Origin: JAGQKC01 sp965223675
Lineage (GTDB): Bacteria > Nitrospirota > Nitrospiria > Nitrospirales > UBA8639
Direction of reading: 5' to 3'
Assembly: GCA_965223675.1 (NCBI GenBank)
Contig: OZ245013.1
Span: forward strand, 124,001 to 188,000
Length of the DNA: 64,000 nt
The first letter of the stretch is position 1; the number at the start of each line of letters is the position of its first letter. Below the pieces are notes generated by a model that did no database searches, was not told where the DNA came from, and saw only the letters and a program-made list of their open reading frames with translations. Shown here piece by piece: positions 1 through 8,815 of this stretch. Position numbers and translations under genes: made by a program.

Positions 1-1131
1 GTCGGCCCTGCCAGCGTCTAGACGCGTCTCGATACGCTGTAGATCTTCATACCAGCGGTAGATGCGAGAACGTACTCGCCAGCGGTAAAGAGGGGGAAAT
101 AGCTTGAACAACGGGATGACGAGTGCCGCCAGTGGAATCAGCATGACGACGAGCCGATCAATCAACGTAGCCGCCCAGAACGGCAAAAAACGCTGAAGAA
201 AAGATGGCCCGCGCTTGTGAAAGCGCTGAGCTTCTTTACTCAACGGCATAGACAAATACAGACCGGATGGAAACTGTCCTGCCGTGTGAAATAAGCCATC
301 ACCACCAACGATTTTAGGAGCTGAGAGAAGCAGCAGGTCAACCAATGCTGGGTGAAGATCTTTACGGGCTACGAGCATGGCTGTGACGCCTATCATCTGC
401 CGTTCTGTTGGCGGCCGTTCGTTGGCGAGGTCTATAGCGCCGGGCGGCAACGTCAGTGGAGAGAGATAGCGACGATGCAGATGATAAGCTTTGGCTCTAG
501 GCAGATCCATCAAGGAGATCCCTGGGGCCTGTAAGAGAGTTTGAGTTTCTGGTGAATTTTCACCACTTACCATAAATAATGCATCCAATTCGCCTGCCCG
601 AAGGGCCTCGCTGGCAGAGGCATTATCCAATTCACTAAAATTCTCGCTTTTCACGTTGTTCAACATCAGCAACTCATCAGCCAGTCTCCGTGTCCCACTG
701 CCTGGGACTCCTCGATTCACCCTTCGTCTGGCCAACGTCGCTAATCTGACTGGTGCTGGATCTATCCTGTGAAAAATCCATAAGGGTTCGTAATACAAAC
801 TCGCGAGTGCGCGTAGATGCTCGCCGCCAGACACGGATTCCAACGGTGTCCCGCCTTGCATTAATGCGATATCTACTTTTCCTTCAGCCAACAATGTCGC
901 GTTTTCGTCGCTGCCAGCAGTATTCTGTAATTTAAGTTCAATGTCGTTAGCCGCCAGAATGTCGCGCATCGCCAGGCCGAAGGCGTGGTAGGCGCCAGTA
1001 GGACTTCCCGTGGCCAAGGTTATGGCTTTTGGCGGGGCTGGCTCTACAAACTGATAAGCCAGTAGAAAGCCGGCCAAGGCAATTACAATTGCTAGCGCCG
1101 AACTTTTGAGCAAGGAAGAGTTCACGGTCAT
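1..1131 (-). CDS. TAXI-family TRAP transporter substrate-binding protein (partial, C-terminus beyond window)
   Basis: The minus-strand reading frame opens with ATG at 1131 behind an AGGAAGG ribosome site and stays open for 377 codons to base 1, so the C-terminus is missing. The N-terminus is a hydrophobic signal/anchor (about residues 8-25). It is followed by the TAXI-type start of the mature domain (ITLATGSPTGAYHAFG), with later VDIALMQGG and GSGTRRLADELL segments that match solute-binding TAXI proteins. A second hydrophobic stretch near residues 325-345 (IDRLVVMLIPLAALVIPLF) precedes a basic tail. The protein therefore looks membrane-tethered at its C-terminal end, as in a known subset of TAXI proteins. 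It should bind a small organic anion in the periplasm. No TRAP permease gene is visible, so the substrate and partner are unknown. Confidence 0.85.
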   Translation of the reverse strand, partial: MTVNSSLLKSSALAIVIALAGFLLAYQFVEPAPPKAITLATGSPTGAYHAFGLAMRDILAANDIELKLQNTAGSDENATLLAEGKVDIALMQGGTPLESVSGGEHLRALASLYYEPLWIFHRIDPAPVRLATLARRRVNRGVPGSGTRRLADELLMLNNVKSENFSELDNASASEALRAGELDALFMVSGENSPETQTLLQAPGISLMDLPRAKAYHLHRRYLSPLTLPPGAIDLANERPPTERQMIGVTAMLVARKDLHPALVDLLLLSAPKIVGGDGLFHTAGQFPSGLYLSMPLSKEAQRFHKRGPSFLQRFLPFWAATLIDRLVVMLIPLAALVIPLFKLFPPLYRWRVRSRIYRWYEDLQRIETRLDAGRAD

Positions 1132-1405
1132 CTAACGCCTTCCTGATAAACTTCGATGTTGGAAGAGGAGGTAGAGACTAAGTGACGGACATTGAGATGG
1201 TGGACATCCATACTCTTAGCGAGAGATTACCATACTACCGTCGCTCGGAACATGCTCATGTCGCCACACAATTTTATTGAGAGGTGAATTTTGTTGATTG
1301 CTGCTGAGTCCTCTAAAGAGTTCACATCGAAGCGATGTGCCTGTATTGTCTTAGAGATGTCTTATCCGAGCCAAACCATAACACGAAAACTTATCTAAGA
1401 AGGCA

Positions 1406-1651
1406 TTGTCCTTCGACAGCAATAAGCATCGCTCTTTATTCCTTTCATTTCCTTCTCCGAAACCGTTTGAACTCGCGTTAAGTCAACTTGGAATTGCCAA
1501 ATCAGAAGCTATTGTGGTTGGTGATTCGGTGAGAAGAGATCTTGGAGGAGCGAAAAATGCAGGAGTTGACTGTATATTAGTCGGCGGTGCTGAGCATCCC
1601 TACGCACTAAAAAGTTCCAGCACTCTGTTAGAGATGTGCCATTCAGTTTAA
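1406..1651 (+). pseudogene. HAD-superfamily hydrolase, C-terminal remnant
   Basis: This 81-residue frame (TTG start) reads as the last third of a HAD hydrolase. It has a P-K-P-F-E-x-A-L segment, then SEAIVVGDSVRRDLGGAKNAG, which is HAD motif IV with its acidic residues and the following AG-containing helix. The nucleophile motif I (DxD) and the cap domain are absent, and the 250 bp upstream shows no matching coding sequence. I therefore call it a truncated remnant, not a functional enzyme. It sits next to another broken gene (VOC, 1685-2193), so the stretch looks like decaying accessory DNA. Confidence 0.6.
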
Positions 1652-1684
1652 TACAACTATTAAGCAGATATAAGGAAGGAGCAC

Positions 1685-2193
1685 ATGTCTGTTAAACCCA
1701 TACTCGATGGATACCATAGCGTCACGCTATATCTGAGTATTAAAGGCGCTGTTGAAGCGATTGAATTTTATAAACATGCCTTTAATGCGACTGAGCTATT
1801 TCGTTTGGTAGCGCCCAGCGGAGAAATTGGCATGCTGAAATCAGGATTGGCAATTCAGCCATCATGCTAGCCGACCCCTGTGAGACAGGGGTGATCCAAA
1901 GTCCGCAGTCACTTAGTGAATTCTCAATTGGCCTTTATGTCTAGGTTGAAGATGTAGATATGTTGTTTGCTCAGGTCGTCGATGCAGGCGCAAAGGTTGT
2001 TAAGTCAGTGGAAGACCAATTTTATGGTGACCGCAATGGGACGCTAGAAGATCCCTTTGAACATGTGTGGTTTCTCGACACACATATTGAAGATCTTACA
2101 CCAGAAGAAATCAACAAACGTGCGAAGCGCTGTTCAAGCAAGGTGGAGTCTGACAACAGAATAATACCGTTGTGGATGCATATAAATAGCTGA
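1685..2193 (+). pseudogene. VOC/PhnB-like glyoxalase-fold protein, frameshifted and with an internal stop
   Basis: The first frame (1685-1870) begins MSVKPILDGYHSVTLYL and contains the PhnB-like A-I-E-F-Y-K-x-A-F element, but it stops at 1868-1870. Reading the next frame from about 1848 restores the family sequence GNSAIMLADP, so an indel lies near 1845-1850. That frame then meets a TAG at about 1942-1944 where the family has a residue between YV and VEDVD. It continues to 2193 through the typical FYGDRNGTLEDPFEHVW segment. A GGAAGGAGC ribosome site precedes the start. One frameshift plus one nonsense codon make the gene non-functional unless the assembly is wrong. Confidence 0.75.
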
Positions 2194-2538
2194 AATATTA
2201 CTTTTTTCATGCTGTACAGAAATTTTGGTCGCTCCCTGAAAAAAAGGTAAAGTGTATTCTTCCTGACATGTCGAGTTGCATCTTAGCTTTGCCTAAAAAC
2301 ATCAGAATGCGGGCACAAGGGACCGGATCATTTGCAAGAAAAGACACCTATAGCCGATTCAGTTATACCGAAAACGGTAAAGCGTCAAATTGCACAATTT
2401 TGATATCTAATACGTGATATAAAGCGTCAATCATTGTCCGTAAATCCAAGCGGGTATAACCTTCCAATGTTTTAGGTGGGTAGTCACGCGGGGGTTGTCA
2501 GGTTGGCTCGACTGTAACTAATTTGGATTCACCATAAT
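2194..2538. other. Intergenic stretch without a recognisable gene
   Basis: No reading frame here looks coding. A small inverted repeat (ACCG-AAAA-CGGT near 2375) and two copies of AAAGCGTCAA (about 2384 and 2421) are the only patterns seen. None is a clear terminator for the convergent NRPS gene. Confidence 0.4.
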
Positions 2539-5500
2539 CTACTTTTTTCTCCCTGTAGTTGACTCTTGGTCTGACTCCATTTCTTGTCTTCCCTGTATTT
2601 GCTGTAGGCAGTTCATTAACTGCTTATAGAGATTTTCTACATAGGGTTCATCTGTAATTTCAAGATGACCGATTGGTAACTCATATATTTGGATTATTCT
2701 TCCACACAATTTCCCCCAATACGATTCTAGCTGTTCATCACTTTGAAAAAGAATGATGTCTCCTGGATACGGCTGATGATGGTAATGTTTCGACATTTCA
2801 CTTACGATGGTATCACGATAAAATTGTCGAAGAGACTGGTGTAAAGGATATCCCAAGCGGAAATAGGTTTTGCAAACCATCATTTTAAATTGACTCAATG
2901 ATGTCAGCTGCTGGGTTCTCCAAACGAGTGCTTGAGATATTCTTGACACCAGCGAAGAAACCGTTACCTCATTGGGATATGAGGACCCTTTGTTATTCTG
3001 TTGTTTACGGAAAATCTTGGTGAACGTATCGGCCCATCGTGGTTTTGTAGAGAGTGGAAGAGGAGTTGTTGGGTCGACCAAGGCTAGAAATTCAACGGTA
3101 TCGCCTTGTTGATGAAGCTGTCGAGCCATTTCATAGGCTACGAGTCCACCAAAGGAGTACCCTGACAGATAATACGGCCCATTTGGTTGGACCTGTTGCA
3201 TATCTTTCACATACTGTGCAGCGAGTTCCTCAACTGTGTCATATCGGGCAGGTAATCCATCATGTCCTTGATTAAAGAACATATACAGCGGTTGTTCAGG
3301 ATTATTCTTTATGTACGGTCTGAAGGTATTTCCAAAGAGAATACAGAAGAGAGGCGGGTTTGACCCGCTGGTTTGAATTGGCACTAACCACGACCACTTG
3401 TTAGCCTCTTCCCTGTCTTTTTCTATAAGTTTAGCTAATTGAGCAATGGTTTGAGCTTGAAAAATCGTGGGGATAGAAATTTTTGTGTGAAGGGTTTTCT
3501 CTATTTCTAGTGCTAAATGTACAGCTAAAAGTGATTCCCCGCCTAGGTCAAAGAAATTATCCATTACTCCAATTGGATATTTTCCAAATACTTTTTCCCA
3601 AGTCGTTTTTAATTGACTCTCTAGTGGGGTTCGTGGAGCAAGACTGGTATGTTGTAATTCCGACGATGTGCGCTCCTCAGCAGAGAGCTTGGCCCGATCA
3701 ATTTTTCCGTTAGGAGTCAGCGGCAAGGAATCAAGCCAGACAAAAGAAGAAGGGATCATGTACAAGGGAAGCGTATTTCCCAGAAAATTTCGTAAGTCTT
3801 CATTATTGGGATGGGTTTCAAGTCGAGGAACGAGATAAGCCACGAGTCGACTCTCTCGCGATGGTTCCTCTTGAGCAATGACCACCACGTCTCGGATTGC
3901 CCGATGTTGAGCGAGCGTCGATTCAATCTCACCCAACTCGATGCGAAATCCTCGTATTTTCACCTGAAAGTCCATTCGCCCGAGGAATTCAATATTGCCA
4001 TCCTGTCGACATCGCACTTGATCACCGGTTTTAAATAATCTGCGTTCTTTAGCTGAGTTCAATGAATCTGGAATAAACTTTTCTTTCGTTAAATCTGGGC
4101 GTCCCCAGTATCCGCGTGCCACACCTTGGCCGCCGATGTACAACTCTCCAGGAATTCCAATTGGTACTGGTTGCATCGACGCATCCAACACATACAGTTG
4201 AGTATTGGCGATAGGTCGGCCAATTGGAATCAACCCACTGCCGGGAGTTACTCGATGGATGACGGAGTAAATCGTCGTTTCCGTAGGTCCATACATGTTC
4301 CAGAGCTCCGCTCCCTGGGCACATAATGAGTTGGCTAGCTCACGAGTGAGGACAGCTCCCCCACAGAACATTCTTAACTGAGAAAACTCGTTCCGTCCCA
4401 CATCGACTAACATCTGCCAAGTCGCAGGTGTTGCCTGCATGACAGTCGCATTAGAATTACGAAGGCAATCCATGAGCCGCCTACCATCCATGGCATCTTC
4501 ACTACTGGCCAGGTGGACCTCTCCTCCAACGAGTAATGGGCCATAGATCTCTACTGCGGCAATGTCAAACGAGATGGTTGTGACAGCTAGGAGCCGATCA
4601 TGCGCTGTTAATCCCGGTTTACGGCAAATGGATTGCAAAAGATTCGAGAGGGCTCGATGGGGTATCTCGACTCCCTTGGGCTTGCCTGTAGATCCTGAAG
4701 TATATATCACGTACGCGAGTTGTTCGCCAGTTGACCCATTTGAAGGGTTCGTCTTGTCTAGGCTTCTAATTGTATTCCACTCTGTATCCAACCATACAAC
4801 TTTAGCCGTCGAGTCGGGTAGCTGTTCCCGTAGCGATGAATGTGTGATTAGAACCGCAGCTTGAGCATCGTCCAGGATGTGTGCAATTCGGGCTGGAGGA
4901 TAAGCAGGATCGAGTGGAATATAGGTTCCACCCGATTTGAGAATCGCCAACAACGCGACGACCATCTCTAGAGAGCGGTCCATGCATAGCCCCACCATCT
5001 GACCGGGCTCTACCCCTTGTTCTTGGAGATAATGTGCCAACTGGTTGGCTTGGCTATTCAGCTGCTCATATGTCAGCCGTTGATTGCCACACACGAGGGC
5101 TACCGCCGTCGGCGTTTGAGCAACCTGTGCTTCAATCAGTTCGTGAACAGGTACATTATGAAGACATGGCTGCTCAGTCTGGTTGAATCCAACGAGAATA
5201 TGCTGTTTCTCTTCTTCATTAAGGAGCGGGAGATGAGCGATTGGTGTGTCAGGATTATCGACGATGCCTTGTAATAGTGTTGTATAGCAAGACAGCCATC
5301 GTTGAATAGTTTCTGGTCTATAAAGATCCCGGTTATAGTCAATGTCAACACGGAGCTGCCCATTTATTTCATTAAGATTGAAGAAGATGTCGAAATTGAC
5401 GGCCTGTTTGGGAGTCTGCTCAGCAGCCGCATTCAGTCCATGAAATTGCATTGCAGCTCCATCACGATCAAGATTGAAGTTGATTTCGACGAGTGGCAAG

Positions 5501-8500
5501 CGGGTCGGGTCACGAGGAATCTGTAACCTTTTGACAATGCCGCCTAACGAACTGTTTTGGTTGTCGTATGCATCTAATATTTTGGTTTTTGTTTCAACTA
5601 AAAATTGCTGAAAGGACATGTCAGAATCAAAGCGAGACCGTACAGGTAATAAATTTACACAATGTCCCACTAAAGCATGGGTGTCAGCTCCTAACTGACC
5701 GGCCGACGGAATCGAAACGACCAAATCGTATTGATTGGATAATCGTGCCAACAACACATTAAAGACTGAAAAAGTGAATGAAAATAAACTTGTTTTCTGC
5801 TTAGCAGCAAATTTTTTAATCGCAAGAAAGAGTTGTGAATCAAAGAGATGCTTCACTGTAGCGCCATTGTATGTCTTGACTCTAGGACGCGCACGATCAA
5901 TCGGCAATTCCAGAGGTGGGGGGAAATCGCTAAACTGTTTCATCCAATAAGAGTACGATCTCTCGGTTTTCTCACTTTTTTGCTCCTTGATTTCATTTTC
6001 CACATAGGAACGATATGACCCTACAGGTCCTAGTTGGTAATCACGACCTTGGATTTTTGCCGAATAGACCTTGCTTATCTCTCCTAGCATCACATTCCAG
6101 GACCAACCATCACAGACGATGTGGTGTGCTGAAAACATCACGATATGATCATCAACTGCAAGTTTGACAATATGGACTCGCACCATCGGGCCAGTGGCTA
6201 GATTAAATGGAGTGGTCCCAGCCTGAAAGAACAATTCTTGTTTTTTCTTTAATCGTGCTTGAGAATCAAGCGAAGAGAAGTCGAGAAAAGGTATGTGAAT
6301 CGGCTCGGGTGTTATCTGCTTTTGATAGGCTTCGTTGCCTTCAAATCGATGATGAAGCGCTGCATGACGGCACAAAATCTCCTGAATTGTGACTTCTAAA
6401 ACTTTGAGATCAAGTGGACCATGAAGAGAAAGGATAAACGGTTCATTATACGCACAAGATGCCATATCTCCCATTTGAGAGGCCAACCAAATTTCCATTT
6501 GTGCTTCCGTTAATGGGAACCGCTGGTTCACTCGAATTTCTGACACGGAATTCACTTTGGAATTCTCTATCTGGTCTCGCTCTTTGAGATCGACAACTTT
6601 CTGTGGTGAATAAACGAAAGACTTCTTATATGCCAAATCTCGAGAATCGTGTGACGGTTTGGGACTCAGCAGTTCATCGGGGGAATGAGTACAGGTCCGT
6701 GAATTGGGAAGAAGTTCAACCTTCTGTAACTCTCGGATACTTTCTTGACAAGCCATGATGATGCGATCGACATCATCATCCGTGTGAGCCATCGTCAGGA
6801 AGCAGGGGAATCCATCATAAATATGAACCCCATTTTGTCGCATCAAGAAGAAGAGTAGCTCACTATAAGGCACATGTTCTGTATAGGTAATCCTCCAGAG
6901 AGAGCTGAATGATTCAGCATTGATGGGCACACCAACTTTTTCACAAAAAGTGTTGAGCTCAGCACACAAACGACTCGTCTGCTCATTCAACTTGCGATAG
7001 ATAGCTTCCCCACCTTCTTGAAGAATCTCCATGGCCGCTTGACATGCAGCCATTGCAGCAGGGTGACGCACGAACGTCCCTGCAAAATAAGTGACGCCGA
7101 CTTCAGGCAGAGAATCATTTCCATACGACCAGGCCCCACCATCCAAAGCATCCATAAATCGTGCTTTACCTGCCATTACGCCAATGGGCATTCCGCCTCC
7201 AATCACCTTGCCGTACGTGGCAATATCTGCCTGAATACCATAGTACTCTTGAGCTCCTCCCGGCCCTAAACGGAATCCCGTAATCACTTCATCAAAAATA
7301 AACGCTGACCCAGATTTTTCCGTAATCGAACGGATTTCGTGTAAAAACTCTCTTGGTCTGAGGTCAGGCCGTCGACTCTGAATCGGTTCAATCATGACCG
7401 CGGCCAATTCGTGAGCACGCTCACGTATGATGTTTAAGGCCTCATCTGTGCCATAATCCAACACGAGCACATTTTCAACACTCGACGGTAAAATACCAGG
7501 TGCAGCTGGAACAGATCGAAGGTTTTTCGTGCCTCTAACCAAGACCTCATCAAAGATCCCATGGTAGGCACCATTAAAAATGACAATGAGACTACGACCC
7601 GTGACGGTTCGAGCCATACGCATGGCTCCCATGACCGCCTCTGATCCGGTATTACAGAAGGCTGTGCGGTCCATCCCTGTAAAATCGCAGATTATTTTTG
7701 CCAAATTACCCACAGCCGGGGATTGAGGACCAATTTCTACCCCTCGCCATAATTGATCAACAACAGCCTGTGTAATTTTCGGGTGGCGATACCCAAAGAA
7801 GTTGGAACCAAACCCATTGAGCGCATCAACGTATTTATTCCCATCCGCATCCCAGATATGGCACCCTTCCGTCCGATCCACAACAATAGGATAAATTAAT
7901 TCCTTTATCTTCGACTTAAATCCCGTGACCACACGGGGATCAGCCATATGCGGACGATGTTGTTCAGTATACGCCTTTGAGTGAGCAGTCCGTTTATTGT
8001 AGCGATGAATAAACGAGTCCAACCATTTTTGTTGGACAGGTGATAAGTCCTCAGTCTTCCCTCGCGTAATGTGTGCGATGGCACCAAATGGCTTGCTCTC
8101 TTGCTTCTTTGATTCTTCTGGTTTGATGATCTTGGATACAGATGCTGAGCGCTGTGCGTCATTAGTTTTCTGAATTGTCCGATTCACCAGGGTGCTTGCG
8201 GAACTTGCTCCCCCCCCTCGTTTCAACGCTTCGAGTTGAAGAGACATTAATTCCAATTGTTGAGAAATCAGCGATTCTAGGCCATTCTGGCTTACCGTGA
8301 TATTGGTAGACGATCGCACGGTAGGAGTGACCTGGGAAACCCCGACAGAGACAGGGGCTTGAGGAAGTTCGGGTTGAGCAACAACTTCCTCAGATGTAGG
8401 GGAAACTTCTTCATGGGAAAATGGCAAATTGTCCTCAGGTACATGGGCATCGAGATATTCCAGCAAGCTCTCGAAGGTTTCTAGTTCCTCAATCAATTGA

Positions 8501-8703
8501 CGAAACGAAATATTCACACTCAATTCACCTTTTATTGCCGTACTCATTTGGATGAGGAAAAGGGAATCGAATCCAAGTTCGAGAAAGGTACTCAAACGAT
8601 CAAGCTCATCGAGTTCCGCTCCTGACAAATCAAATAAAATCGTCTTGAGTATTGAAAATAGACGACGATGGCGGGGATTACCGACTATGTCTATGGTAGA
8701 CAT
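2539..8703 (-). CDS. Hybrid PKS/NRPS: ACP-aminotransferase-C-A-PCP-thioesterase
   Basis: This 2054-residue multidomain enzyme is the last in a three-gene assembly line. In order: an ACP (about 10-85, LGFDSL, carrier Ser47); a Pro/Gln-rich linker; a class III PLP aminotransferase (about 230-660, PLP Lys499 in TYGKVIGGG) of the kind that aminates a beta-ketoacyl-ACP; a condensation domain (about 730-1160, HHIVCDG with His860/His861); an adenylation domain (about 1190-1690, YTSGSTGKPKG near 1334, YGPTETT); a PCP (LGGESL, Ser1724); and a thioesterase (GYSFGG, Ser1850). The N-terminal ACP supplies the carrier missing from the upstream KS-AT protein, 112 bp away. The module should aminate a beta-keto intermediate, condense it with one amino acid and release the product. 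No epimerase, methyltransferase or reductase domain is seen. ATG at 8703 gives an N-terminus that fits a complete ACP. Confidence 0.92.
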   Translation of the reverse strand: MSTIDIVGNPRHRRLFSILKTILFDLSGAELDELDRLSTFLELGFDSLFLIQMSTAIKGELSVNISFRQLIEELETFESLLEYLDAHVPEDNLPFSHEEVSPTSEEVVAQPELPQAPVSVGVSQVTPTVRSSTNITVSQNGLESLISQQLELMSLQLEALKRGGGASSASTLVNRTIQKTNDAQRSASVSKIIKPEESKKQESKPFGAIAHITRGKTEDLSPVQQKWLDSFIHRYNKRTAHSKAYTEQHRPHMADPRVVTGFKSKIKELIYPIVVDRTEGCHIWDADGNKYVDALNGFGSNFFGYRHPKITQAVVDQLWRGVEIGPQSPAVGNLAKIICDFTGMDRTAFCNTGSEAVMGAMRMARTVTGRSLIVIFNGAYHGIFDEVLVRGTKNLRSVPAAPGILPSSVENVLVLDYGTDEALNIIRERAHELAAVMIEPIQSRRPDLRPREFLHEIRSITEKSGSAFIFDEVITGFRLGPGGAQEYYGIQADIATYGKVIGGGMPIGVMAGKARFMDALDGGAWSYGNDSLPEVGVTYFAGTFVRHPAAMAACQAAMEILQEGGEAIYRKLNEQTSRLCAELNTFCEKVGVPINAESFSSLWRITYTEHVPYSELLFFLMRQNGVHIYDGFPCFLTMAHTDDDVDRIIMACQESIRELQKVELLPNSRTCTHSPDELLSPKPSHDSRDLAYKKSFVYSPQKVVDLKERDQIENSKVNSVSEIRVNQRFPLTEAQMEIWLASQMGDMASCAYNEPFILSLHGPLDLKVLEVTIQEILCRHAALHHRFEGNEAYQKQITPEPIHIPFLDFSSLDSQARLKKKQELFFQAGTTPFNLATGPMVRVHIVKLAVDDHIVMFSAHHIVCDGWSWNVMLGEISKVYSAKIQGRDYQLGPVGSYRSYVENEIKEQKSEKTERSYSYWMKQFSDFPPPLELPIDRARPRVKTYNGATVKHLFDSQLFLAIKKFAAKQKTSLFSFTFSVFNVLLARLSNQYDLVVSIPSAGQLGADTHALVGHCVNLLPVRSRFDSDMSFQQFLVETKTKILDAYDNQNSSLGGIVKRLQIPRDPTRLPLVEINFNLDRDGAAMQFHGLNAAAEQTPKQAVNFDIFFNLNEINGQLRVDIDYNRDLYRPETIQRWLSCYTTLLQGIVDNPDTPIAHLPLLNEEEKQHILVGFNQTEQPCLHNVPVHELIEAQVAQTPTAVALVCGNQRLTYEQLNSQANQLAHYLQEQGVEPGQMVGLCMDRSLEMVVALLAILKSGGTYIPLDPAYPPARIAHILDDAQAAVLITHSSLREQLPDSTAKVVWLDTEWNTIRSLDKTNPSNGSTGEQLAYVIYTSGSTGKPKGVEIPHRALSNLLQSICRKPGLTAHDRLLAVTTISFDIAAVEIYGPLLVGGEVHLASSEDAMDGRRLMDCLRNSNATVMQATPATWQMLVDVGRNEFSQLRMFCGGAVLTRELANSLCAQGAELWNMYGPTETTIYSVIHRVTPGSGLIPIGRPIANTQLYVLDASMQPVPIGIPGELYIGGQGVARGYWGRPDLTKEKFIPDSLNSAKERRLFKTGDQVRCRQDGNIEFLGRMDFQVKIRGFRIELGEIESTLAQHRAIRDVVVIAQEEPSRESRLVAYLVPRLETHPNNEDLRNFLGNTLPLYMIPSSFVWLDSLPLTPNGKIDRAKLSAEERTSSELQHTSLAPRTPLESQLKTTWEKVFGKYPIGVMDNFFDLGGESLLAVHLALEIEKTLHTKISIPTIFQAQTIAQLAKLIEKDREEANKWSWLVPIQTSGSNPPLFCILFGNTFRPYIKNNPEQPLYMFFNQGHDGLPARYDTVEELAAQYVKDMQQVQPNGPYYLSGYSFGGLVAYEMARQLHQQGDTVEFLALVDPTTPLPLSTKPRWADTFTKIFRKQQNNKGSSYPNEVTVSSLVSRISQALVWRTQQLTSLSQFKMMVCKTYFRLGYPLHQSLRQFYRDTIVSEMSKHYHHQPYPGDIILFQSDEQLESYWGKLCGRIIQIYELPIGHLEITDEPYVENLYKQLMNCLQQIQGRQEMESDQESTTGRKK

Positions 8704-8815
8704 GTTACTTTCCTCGCACTTGAGATTAGGTCGAACTGATTAAGGTTATTGCTAGCGGCATCATGGTCACTATTCATATGAATCACTCTAATTTCATTAT
8801 TGCTGACAACCAGAT

